Of a DNA stretch of 64,000 nt, positions 54,193 through 64,000 are shown piece after piece. The position numbers and the translations under genes were made by a program. Source of the stretch: Leucaena leucocephala (taxonomy: Eukaryota > Streptophyta > Magnoliopsida > Fabales > Fabaceae); the NCBI GenBank assembly GCA_037074615.1, contig CM073545.1:10744001-10808000 (forward strand). The letters are read 5' to 3'. The notes below the pieces were generated by a model that was given only the letters and a program-made list of their open reading frames with translations, was not told the DNA's origin and made no database searches. Every line of letters starts with the position of its first letter. Within the stretch, counting starts at the first letter, position 1.

Positions 54193-55338
54193 ACAAAGGA
54201 GTAGTTTTTTTTTTTTGTGATAAAAAAAGTATGCCCACGTTAGCATGTTATTGTAGAAGGAGTTACTACTCTCTCTAAATTTTGCTTAATCAAAAATTTC
54301 ACTACCCTTAAAGGGATCCATCACAGAAGACTCTCCGGTTGTATATTAAGTATGAGTCGAGCTAGTTGATCCGCACATCTGTTAATTTTAATATAGTTTC
54401 AATCCTTCATACACTCCCCGAGTCTTTGTTGTAATTGCACTACATCTTTTAAGCTTCAAAAAAAGAAATTGAGTTAGGTCTTAAAATTCTATTTTAATGA
54501 CAATTAGGTCCCCAAACTTTGCTAAGAGATAAATTTAAAATATCGATTCCGACAATGGTAAATATGAGGATTTTAGTCGCAAATCATATATTAATTACAG
54601 TTAAGTAGCATAATTTACACCTGAAATTTTCATATTTACACACGTACGAATCATTATTAAATAGAAATTTTGGGACCTTGGGTAATATTAAGAAGGCAAA
54701 AATGTAGGTGGGTTTTATTACCTGAAAAAAAAACTCTCTTTATGTATCAAAATTAAAAAATAAATTATCTAAATTAATTTTTTACAATATTGGAGTGATG
54801 AAAAAAATTAAGTTACACTTTTTAATTTTTATATAAATTTCCCGAATTAATTTTCATGTCTATAAATATGTATCAATTGTAGGGCTTTACTTGTTCTGTC
54901 CTTTAATCAACATCAAATTTTGTCAAATTTTAAAATTGGATCTTCTAGATTTTTGAACATTTTTAAAGGGTGCTGGTTAATTCATGATCAGATTTAATAT
55001 AAAGGTGAATTCTTCGCGGCCATGAAAGGTTAATTACTCATCAAATTAAAAATGACATAAAATAAATAAAACTGGCCACAAGTCTAAAAACAATGGTGAA
55101 TAGGCATTGATCATTTAAAAAATCATTTATGTTCAACTATGTCATACTTTTGAGTGAAATAGTACTTTTTGAATTATGTATTATTATATCTTTAGCAATC
55201 ATAAAATAAAAGGGCATAGTTGCTTTCACTCCTGTCGATCATAGATATAAAAATTAATAATAAAATTTATTTTTTCTTAAAGATAAAATTTTAATTTATT
55301 TTATCTCTGCTCCTTCCTAAACTTTTTTAGTTATTTTG
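54193..55338. other. intergenic, nothing recognised
   Basis: AT-rich with short frames only. Confidence 0.4.
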
Positions 55339-55602
55339 TACTCTTCCAATCATTAATATAAAATTTAATTAGGAAATTGATCTTAATTTTAAATATAAAA
55401 TCTATTTTATACTTTATCATTTTTTTAAATTATTTTTATTGATACCTCTCAACAATAATTAAGTAAAAGATAGAGGAAGAGAGAGTTGAGGAATATTATT
55501 AAGGTAATTTAGTAAAAATATAGCATATTAACTAATTTAACTAACTTCTTTAATCTAATCAAATTAATTAAATAGTTCATATATTAGGGACACGGGGAGT
55601 AC
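55339..55602. mobile_element. Stowaway-like MITE
   Basis: Left TACTCTTCCAATCATTAATA, right inverted TACTCCCCGTGTCCCTAATA, the common CTCC-TCC-TCCCTAATATA type of plant Stowaway ends. The interior shares blocks with 47765-47957. Confidence 0.6.
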
Positions 55603-57688
55603 TATTTACTGGATCATATTACTAGTATCTAGTTTCAGGATTGATGATTATTGCCCCACAAAATATAAGTATCTTTTCTAAAAATTAAACTCGAGACCTA
55701 AAAATATTTAACGGAATCTTACATTACTAAACAAATTTGATGTTGGCTAAATTTTTCTTGTTAATGGCACATATTAAAATATTTTCTATCAATGAAATAA
55801 TATACAATACAAACAGTTAAAATATTTTTTTGGAAAATTATTAAAATTTTTAATAAATAACTATTTTAATTTATTTTTTTATTTTTTTTTAACAAATTTC
55901 CAGCTTATGATGAGAGTATTATTTTTCTTCAAGGATGAATTGGGTGCTTTTTGGTCAAACTTTCATGGTAAACTTTAATATATCAATCATTACATTTTCG
56001 AAATATGCTATTTTCCAACTCATGATATTTAAAAAAGCAATCAAAAGCACCATCAAGCAGGAATTAAGGCTTCCGTTGGAGTTCTAATAAAAAAGCTTTC
56101 TTTTGGATTATTATGCATTAAAGTTTTCAAATGTCTTGAAAGTTCCCGCATAATATAAGTCAATTAAATTCTCTATACAATATATATATGTGTGTGTGTG
56201 TGAAGAAAATAAAGCAAGCCTGGAAGGATATGCTTTTAGACTTTCTTTACCAAACATATTTTCTAACACCAATTACTTCTATCCCAATAGCAACAATTCC
56301 AATCAATTTTTAATTGCATCTTAGCATTAATTACGCATAGTACAAAATTCAAGAAATAATTGGTATTGGTACTCGTATTTCTTGAAAACATAACCCAGAT
56401 TGATACTATTCAATTTCATAACTTATATACACCTATCTAATTTTTTACTTTTTTTTATGTTTGTATGTAACTACCAACTACAAAGAATATAATTTTTTAC
56501 ATTTAATTTTATTCATTCAATAAATCTTTAACACGTAGTTTCACGTTTATCAACTTAGGAATCGTCATCAGTTCTCTCATATGGCTTGGTGCCACATTTG
56601 TCCTTTACCATTGTTTATTTTGGGACAATTATGCTCAAGACCTAAAATTACTAATATTTTATTTTTAATAATACTCATAAATTTATGTTGCTTGAGTGAT
56701 AATAATATCAAAAAAAATTTAGTTATAAATTTGTGTTATGTGGATGGTAAATATTTAAATTAAACAATTTTTCAATATATTTAATTCCAAAACTCAAATG
56801 CTAGTGAAAAGATTTTCAAAATTTGAAATTTCATATTACCACAAAAAAAAATTTACCAATCTTCTAGAGAATACAACACTACAATTTGGCATTGCAAGGT
56901 GCCAAGGTCAAAAACGAATTTTTGTTGTTTTTAAATGGGTTTATTGATGTAATAATTTATGGAATATGCCACGTCATAGTGGGGTCCATTACCAATTGTT
57001 AAAAGCATAACTTTAGGCATGGAAATAGGGAGTCCTACCTGGAAGAATCAAAAATTGAGTTTCAAGCTAAGGAGTATAGATAATAATAAATAGGTTTATA
57101 TTTTATAAAAATATTAATTTAATTTTTATTGTTATGAGAACTTTTTTAATAGATAATTTTATAAATTTTTAGTAAATATTTTTTAAATTTTAAAGTTGTA
57201 CACTAATCTTAATAGTTAGTGGGAGATTAGTATTAAATCTATTTAATTTTTTTATATCAGAAAAAAAGGGTTGAAGGTCAATCCTCTGTTCATGGAAAAG
57301 TGGCTCGAAGAATGAAGAACCCTAATAAAGAGGTTCATCTGTGTAGGATGGTCCCAAGAATTTTTTTATTATTAAATATTTATTCAATGTTATTTTTATT
57401 TAATGTCTTTAAATTATATGGTTTTCTATTTGAAGCGTCTTATATTTTTTGAAATCAAAAGATGTGTTATAATTACATTTTTTTCAGAAGTAGTATGCCT
57501 TCGTTTAAAGTAAATCAAGATTATAAACACGAATCCAATTGAAATAATTAGGCAACAAAACACATCAAATTCAACCCTAATCTACAAACACAGTCACTAG
57601 CACATCGAAAGACTCAGAAAACACAGAGAAACAAATCCACACTTCTCCCTATAGACAAGCCTGTATAGTTCTAGCCTATAATCCATGA
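55603..57688. other. intergenic, nothing recognised
   Basis: Very AT-rich. A phrase near 57200-57270 resembles one at 40530-40590 (GGAGA-T-AT--TAAA-CTA) and may be a relic of a common repeat. No gene seen. Confidence 0.4.
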
Positions 57689-57905
57689 TTTTTTTTTATA
57701 ATATTTTAAAAAAAAAGTTAGATTGACCTAAAATTTAAAAGTAGGACGGAGTTTTTATTTCTTATAGGCGATATTAATGTTAGGTAAGGTGAGCTGTCAA
57801 TTATCTTTAGCCATAAATTTAGACATATAAGAGATATGATAACTCTCTAAACGTAGTGACTGAAACGACAATAAAATAATACTCCTCAGAAATCGAATAC
57901 ATGTA
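57689..57905 (-). mobile_element. SINE family 2 copy, minus orientation, decayed
   Basis: T-run at the left, then GTAGGACGGAG, GGTAAGGTGAGCTG and ACGTAGTGACTG correspond to the inverted family body. Ends are not fixed. Confidence 0.55.
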
Positions 57906-58129
57906 TTTACTCAAAAAGTGAGCCAACTCTCTAGGGGCCAATGCTACATATATTTACTAGAAATTGCAACAGTGCTTTTCAAATTGAGAGGGAAAGAAGA
58001 ACATAGAAAGTTATTAAATACCTTCAACTCACTATGGAATTTACTATGGCTATAATAACACAACCTTATCCAAATAATGTATATAGGGAGCAATCCCCAA
58101 CTCCTGGTGGAACCCATCTTATATCATCT

Positions 58130-58279
58130 TTACTCCTCTGAACAATCATTACATACATAAGTTCCAAACATTCTTCCATCCCAAACATAACCAGCAGCAT
58201 TCGTAAGCTCAGAAAATCTACCATCAACTCCAAAATTACAACTCCAATTATCCCCTTTTGTTTTTCTTGCCAGATTCAT
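58130..58279 (-). CDS. short unidentified reading frame, possible terminal exon
   Basis: 49 residues from the ATG at 58279 to the TAA at 58130. The part GDNWSCNFGVDGRFSELTNA then GYVWDGRMFGTYVCNDCSEE has a protein-like composition (aromatic and Gly-rich, ending in a CNDC pair) unlike the AT-driven frames around it. The frame is open only about 20 codons further upstream, so it may be the last exon of a gene or pseudogene whose other exons were not found. I do not recognise the family. Confidence 0.3.
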   Translation of the reverse strand: MNLARKTKGDNWSCNFGVDGRFSELTNAAGYVWDGRMFGTYVCNDCSEE

Positions 58280-61200
58280 CAATTCCAAAAAGCAGATACT
58301 CTGTTATACCCATCGAGCACAAATATTCAATGAAGCTCATGAAAATAATCTTCAAGAAATCATACCTTGTTGATTCTAAGGATAGGTTTAACACATGAAT
58401 AATCTTAAATATACTATTTATGTAACATACGGGAGTCAAGTGCATCATTGTTAGGAAGGTAAAAAAAAAATCATTATTGTTAGCATTTTAATAACGTATT
58501 GATAAATATACCATTTATATGGAATATATTATATCGATAAATTTTAAATCAAGATGATTAATAATGAAAATTCTAGTTTTTTAATAATCAATATTTTATA
58601 AAAAGAAATAATTATCATTTTGATATTTTGATTGAGTTTTTCTTCAAGAAAACTTATATATTTTTAACAATGAAATAAATCATTGAATAACTTAATCTTC
58701 TATAAAAACTAATTCACATTTATACCCTACACGGGTCTCCTCCGAATTTGATCATGTCTATACAAAAACTTTTTAGGTATGTAAAATTGTTTTAAAAAAT
58801 CAGTAACAAAATTATGTAAACTCTAATTTTAAATTTTTGACCAAATTACCTTCATTTCAATTTTTATGGCTAAGAAAATGTATCCAGGTCAATAGAAAGT
58901 ATATTTTGCAATATAAGAAAAGAAAAGGAAAGTGTTCTTATTTAATCAAGTGTATTTTTAAGTCATTTTATGTTTGAGACTAATCCCTTTCGAGACTAGC
59001 GTAAAAGATTTTCACCTCTCCTAATAAATATATTTTTCAATATTTTAACTTGTATTTTCTTCCTTACGATTTATCATTTCAATCAATAACTTGTTGACAA
59101 AGCAAAAGAAAGTTAATATTAGACTAAATTACTCATCTGGTCTTCAATATAAAAATTATTTAATTAGATTAAAAAAATTAGCTAAGTTAATTAATTATAA
59201 TAAATATGACATATTTTTTCTAGAATACTTTTATTTAAAATTATTATTGTGTTTGAAGCAATTTTTTTTTTAATTTATTGGTTCACAAGGTATACCTAAT
59301 AACTTTAATGTGTTTGATACTAGTTTATAGAAATTTTTTAAAATGCATTTTTTATGAATTCAAAATAATTAGATTTACTGTCATGAGATATGGTAGTTCA
59401 TAGATTTAAAAATTCTTTAAATTAATTTATTAAAAAATAAAATAGTAGAATTTCTCAGTGTCACTTTAATGAATTTCTCTTTTTTATGGGATTTAATGAT
59501 TTTCCCTACCATAGCATATCCTCTTTATAAGATACCTGAGTGTAATATTTAATTATTGTTGAGAGAATACTAATATATATAGTTTAGAAAAAAATTGATA
59601 AATATAAAAAATAATTTTTATATTAACGATTATTATTAACTCTCTAATTAAATCATAAAAAAATCTATAAAATTAAAAAAAAATCAAAAAGTAATCTATG
59701 TAATATAATTAAAAAAAGTAAGGCATAATTTAATATTCTAATATAAGAAACGGTTTAATATAAAAAGAAAAATATAGTTAGAGTTAAAGACAAGGGAAGG
59801 AAATTGTTTATTTTTTCCCTCTTTTCAAATGGGCGCATGCAAAGTGTAGGATGGTCCCAGACATTTAAGATTTGGAACATAAAAGAATGGAGAGTCATGT
59901 CTGTTAACTTGCGACCCAACACAAAAGCGTAGAATAGGACCAAATCCAAATGGAGACTAACCTTGAAAAGCACAATTGAATTGGTAGTTCATAGATTTCT
60001 CCCTAAAATAGAGGAAGACCTATTCCCTCTCACCTCCCTAATGGTCCCCTTTCTCACCTCTTCATTCCCATGCTTTCCTATAACACTCTCCGTTTATCTA
60101 CGCTCCCCCAATTTCAAGTTCTTTCTTTTTTTCTCGTCTCTCATACCAAATTCTTTTAAAACACTTTTTTTTTTCAAATTTAGCAGGTTAAGATGGCTAA
60201 AGTGTATTTCATTCCTTTATCCATAAAATTTCATTTTAATCCTTTAAATTTAAAAAATATACTTTTAATATTTTAAACTTAATACTATTAATTTTATAAA
60301 CAAAAAATATTGAATTAGATAATTTAAAATGATGACTAAATAATTAAATGTTGACAAAATATATCTAAATTTTAATTCTTTAAGATAGAATATGCGTGCT
60401 CATCAAACTAATCCAGAATTTTGGATAGATCAATTAGATTCGATTTTATATTTTTTTCTCTCCTTCTTGAGCCTAAAAAAATATCATTTTAAATTAAATT
60501 TTTTTTCATCATATTCACATTCTAGTTACTCTGTTTTGTTGAATCATGAGTAGTTTATATACGAATGTTTAATTTACTTGTAGATTAATATATTTTTTTT
60601 AAGTGCTATTTTTATAGGGTTATATATAAATATTTTTAGGGTTAATTATAATTGGGATGATCTCAATTTAACGAATATTATTAGACCACTGACATTTGAA
60701 CTATTATCTTAACCAATTTAATGAGAGGTCTGATTTTTATTACCAATTATATGAAAAGAATGTCACCATAGTGAGAGTGAGTAGATTGTTTTCAATCTTT
60801 CGGCAAAAGAAAATATAGATGAAGACTAGGAATGATACCTGAAAAGGTTATTGGAAAAACCTCCCAGTGAATCATATATCTTAAGAATTGATTAATAGTA
60901 GAAACTAATCAAATTATACTACCAATATAGCAAATCTCTCATTGCGTGATATGAAACTTATTATTCAAACTTAATACATTAATAATTTGATTTTTATGAT
61001 TTTGAATCATTTGGATTTTTTTCCTAATATTTAAAATAAGTGGAAATGGGTTTAAAAAAACTGAAGGAATTAAAAAATAGTATGAAATTAGATAAAATGT
61101 GTAAGGAAAATCTCAAGAAAAGTTGTGCTATTCATATGGCTTATGAACATTACATCTTGTTTTATATAGCTTTAATACTATAACCTCATTAGTTACTTTT

Positions 61201-62545
61201 TCTTTTCTCATTTTACCCCTTGTTATTAATTAATATTTAATATTTTATGAATAAGGTCGAGGGGTGAAGTTAACAAAATTTATTAATTTATAATAAATTT
61301 AATGACTCGACTTCTATTTTTTGGTACCACTTTGTTCTTATATGTAAGTCACTTGTATATTATTTTTGCATACCAAAAAATATATTAAATTAATAAAATG
61401 TTCCATATTTGCCCATTTTAAATAAAGGGTATTGAAAAATTTTCATTAACTATCCTACAAGTTTTTTATATTCAATAAAGGTAAAATTATAAAAAATATC
61501 ATTAATTATTTTATAATAAGTATTAATCTAATCCTATTTATAAGTCATTTCGAGTATGTTTTACACAGACTAAGAAAAGTTTTAAATTTCATTAATTATG
61601 CCATAAAATTTAACAACTTTTTAACTTTATCTGTATTTAATATACATTTTATCCCATGAAAATAAATCAATATAATAATAAATGAAGGGTAAAATGGTAC
61701 ATTCATATGAAAAATTCTCTTTCTACAATATAAATAGGACTAAAATAAATAATCTTTATTTACCTTATAAATAGAAATAGAAAAATACCTTATATATATA
61801 AACAGAATAGTATATGAGAAACAGTTAGAAACATGCTATAATAGAAATCAAAGAGAGTTTACATACATTCATGTAAAGGGATCTCTTGTGCTCGTGAAGT
61901 TGAATATACATAGTATAGAAAAGGGAAGAGATAGAGATGGCTATAGGGAGCGAGAAGGAGGCAGTTTGTGGGAATAGTTTAAGAGAAGTAGTTGATGAGT
62001 AACCATCAAATATCAATGCTCCTTAGTCCAATACTTGTTCAATACCATTGTTTGATTTGATTCATCTTTAATTAATTACCTATTTTACCATAATATTTTT
62101 ACCTACTTAGTATTTCTTTATTCTTTTTTTATTTGCTCTTCATATATTTATTTATTCTTCTTCGTTGTCTTCACGAAACACCAATTTCTGAAGGTGACAC
62201 TATGCTAAAAACCAAGCTTGGGAATATGCACCAACGCATGCTTTATTTCATGCTAATATTTGGTTTCTTAGATTTGCTAAATTATTTATTCAAATTTCTC
62301 TTTCATGCTTACTACATCAATACATCTTATAACTATTTGAGGCATTTGAGCTTATCAATGCATTTGCCTCAATAAAACTGCGTTTGTGTGAGAGAGGGAG
62401 AAGTGAACAGGGCGATAGATAGTTAATAGTTACTCTCTGTATAATGTGAATTTCCATCTTCAATTGGCTTTATTTAATTTTTAAAAATTAAATTAAGGTT
62501 AATTATTTAAGTTTATATAACAACAACAAAAAATTACAAATTTTA
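58280..62545. other. intergenic, nothing recognised
   Basis: Strongly AT-rich. The small frames (for example 59963-60226, 61825-62016) follow base composition and show no domain. Confidence 0.4.
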
Positions 62546-62704
62546 GACTATGTTTAGATGAGTAGAAAAGTGAAGAAAAAAAATAATAAGGAGGGAATAC
62601 TAGGAATTTAAAAAAAATAAAAAAAAAACATTTACTATATTTAAAAAATTTTCCTCATAATATCCTTTCTTCTTTAATTTTTTTCACATCCAAACATAAG
62701 GTTA
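62546..62704. mobile_element. short MITE-like element
   Basis: TATGTTTAGATGAGTAGAAA at the left and, inverted at the right, TTATGTTTGGATGTGAAAAA. A-rich inside, no target duplication fixed. Confidence 0.4.
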
Positions 62705-63470
62705 TTGTCCAAAGATACGTGAAAGCCCATTTTTTTTTAACAATTGATACTCTTCAACTGTTATCTTTAGTTGTGTAATATCTTCTATTTTATATATAAT
62801 TAAAGATAAATTATATATAATAGAAGATAAATTATACACAACTAAAAAAAATAGCTAAAAAAAATTATACCCACTAAAAATTGATTGAATTCAATTCAAG
62901 TCTTCAGATAAATTTCAAGTCCATTCAGATAATAAATTTTGCAGTGAAGTATTTTTCAATAATTTTCCCAAACAGACTAAAAACAAAAGGATTATCTTAG
63001 TGAATCTCTTATAATATTCACACGCAAAAAAAAAAAAAAATACAGTTTGGGAAGGAAGACTGAAGTAAAGTGCATGAGATTTGCTTTTGCAAGTTGAAAA
63101 GTTCTATAATATCAAAGGCCTAAAGTTAAGCAAACATATGACCTCCAAACCCTTTCTTTTTTCAAAGGGCAACAAACAAACACACAAGTAATGGTGGAGT
63201 TTTAAATTAATTACTCTCCTTGAGGAGAAAAAAAAGCTTCAAGAACAAGAGGATACAAAGCAAATTCTCCATTCCCCCTCCACCCTAATACACACTATCC
63301 CATATGCCTAATTGAGGAATTGTACACAATATACAAAAAAATCCATTGGAATCCACAATATGAAGAGGAATACTCTAACAAGGACCATTAATGAGTACAT
63401 TAGGTAACAACTAAAGAGTATATGACTTACAAGATCTAAACAAAATGCAATTTCAAGCCACAGAAATGCT
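62705..63470 (-). other. 3' UTR and downstream flank of the SUN gene
   Basis: No frame of interest. The 3' end of the minus-strand transcript should lie here. A run of 16 A at about 63026-63041 is notable. Confidence 0.4.
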
Positions 63471-63779
63471 TCATAGCGACTCCATTGCCATCACAGAAAC
63501 TGCCGCAGGCTCGCGACCATGAACCCTAAATCGGTATATACAAGTGTGTGAAGGACTTCCATTGTTCGATGTGAAGTCGAGCCTTATTGTGTCAACAACT
63601 CCGGTACTGGCTGAATCTGACACATCAAAAGTCTGGGCATTGCTCTTTTCGAGGTCATATGTAAATTCAGATAATAGAAACATCTTCTCATTCTCCATAA
63701 CAGATTCAGCATTCTGCCCTTGCAGCCAACCAGAGACCCTGCAGTCCTTGGGAGCACTTGATCTATCATATGCAACACT
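63471..63779 (-). CDS. SUN-domain protein (SUN1/SUN2-like), last exon
   Basis: The minus-strand exon begins after CCAG at 63780 in phase 0 and encodes 102 residues to the TGA/TAG-type stop ending at 63471. SVAYDRSSAPKDCRVSGW, FTYDLEKSNAQTFDV, VVDTIRLDFTSNNGSPSHTC and IYRFRVHG are the C-terminal half of the plant SUN domain. These proteins sit in the inner nuclear membrane and bind KASH partners across the lumen, linking nucleus and cytoskeleton. The C-terminus extends about ten residues past the family's usual RVHG-EP end (SVMAMESL). The N-terminal, membrane and coiled-coil exons lie right of the window. Confidence 0.93.
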   Translation of the reverse strand, partial: SVAYDRSSAPKDCRVSGWLQGQNAESVMENEKMFLLSEFTYDLEKSNAQTFDVSDSASTGVVDTIRLDFTSNNGSPSHTCIYRFRVHGREPAAVSVMAMESL

Positions 63780-64000
63780 CTGGCAAAATGCAAAATATTA
63801 GCATAAAGGATAATAATGGAAAATATGATACATGACCAAACATATGGCAAAACCAACTTGAATCAGAGGCATAATAACTATATAAACTTGCCAAAATTTG
63901 AAAAGGAAAAGTTTCGCCAGGTTCCATTGACTAAAAGGACTTTCAGATCCATTTTTCCATTTGCCAAAAGGACTTATAATGCACACTAATACAAAAACCG
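63780..64000 (-). other. intron of the SUN gene
   Basis: The preceding exon (coding the first half of the SUN domain) is not recognisable here, so this is taken as intron running off the window. Confidence 0.6.

Noticed and set aside
63584..63986. Minus frames around the SUN intron
   Set aside because: One is a shadow in another frame of the last exon; the other lacks similarity to the preceding SUN exon.

Overview
The window is nuclear DNA from a flowering plant, probably a eudicot. It is AT-rich. Its coding exons have GT-AG introns, and most of the DNA is nested transposable elements: Ty1/copia and Ty3/gypsy LTRs, plant LINEs with RNase H, tRNA-derived SINEs, CACTA, MULE-type and Stowaway-like elements. 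No bacterial or organellar features are visible. The species cannot be named from this sequence.

Host genes. Three are well supported, all on the minus strand. (1) 2038-2319 is the first exon of a SEC12-like WD40 protein; the rest lies beyond the left edge. (2) 46911-51861 is a complete type I inositol polyphosphate 5-phosphatase in nine coding exons, giving a 508-residue protein with all catalytic motifs. (3) 63471-63779 is the last exon of a SUN-domain nuclear-envelope protein; the rest lies beyond the right edge. A short unidentified reading frame at 58130-58279 may be a fourth gene fragment.

Transposon regions. 1-1636 is the right end of a CACTA element with a decayed Ulp1-like protease. 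7462-16306 is an old copia element (TSD TGATC) interrupted by a gypsy-type solo LTR, which is itself interrupted by a copia solo LTR (TSD GATGT). 19260-33860 looks like remains of one or more minus-strand gypsy-like elements carrying a putative plant transposon protein ORF. It is split by a young, nearly intact copia element at 22405-31395 (TSD AAATT, 1.9-kb LTRs, gag-pol broken by one stop codon). 36000-45700 is a minus-strand LINE cut up by a second LINE on the plus strand, SINEs, a gypsy-type solo LTR (TSD CATCG) and a MITE. 53000-63400 is mostly AT-rich intergenic DNA with small elements.

Most unusual signal. The 8-bp palindrome GTCGCGAC occurs about thirty times. It usually comes in pairs whose starts are 22 bp apart, and successive pairs start about 51 or 72 bp apart. 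The same geometry appears in the copia LTR family, in a gypsy-type solo LTR (one pair) and in the gypsy-like region around the transposon-protein ORF, so it looks like a module shared by unrelated elements.
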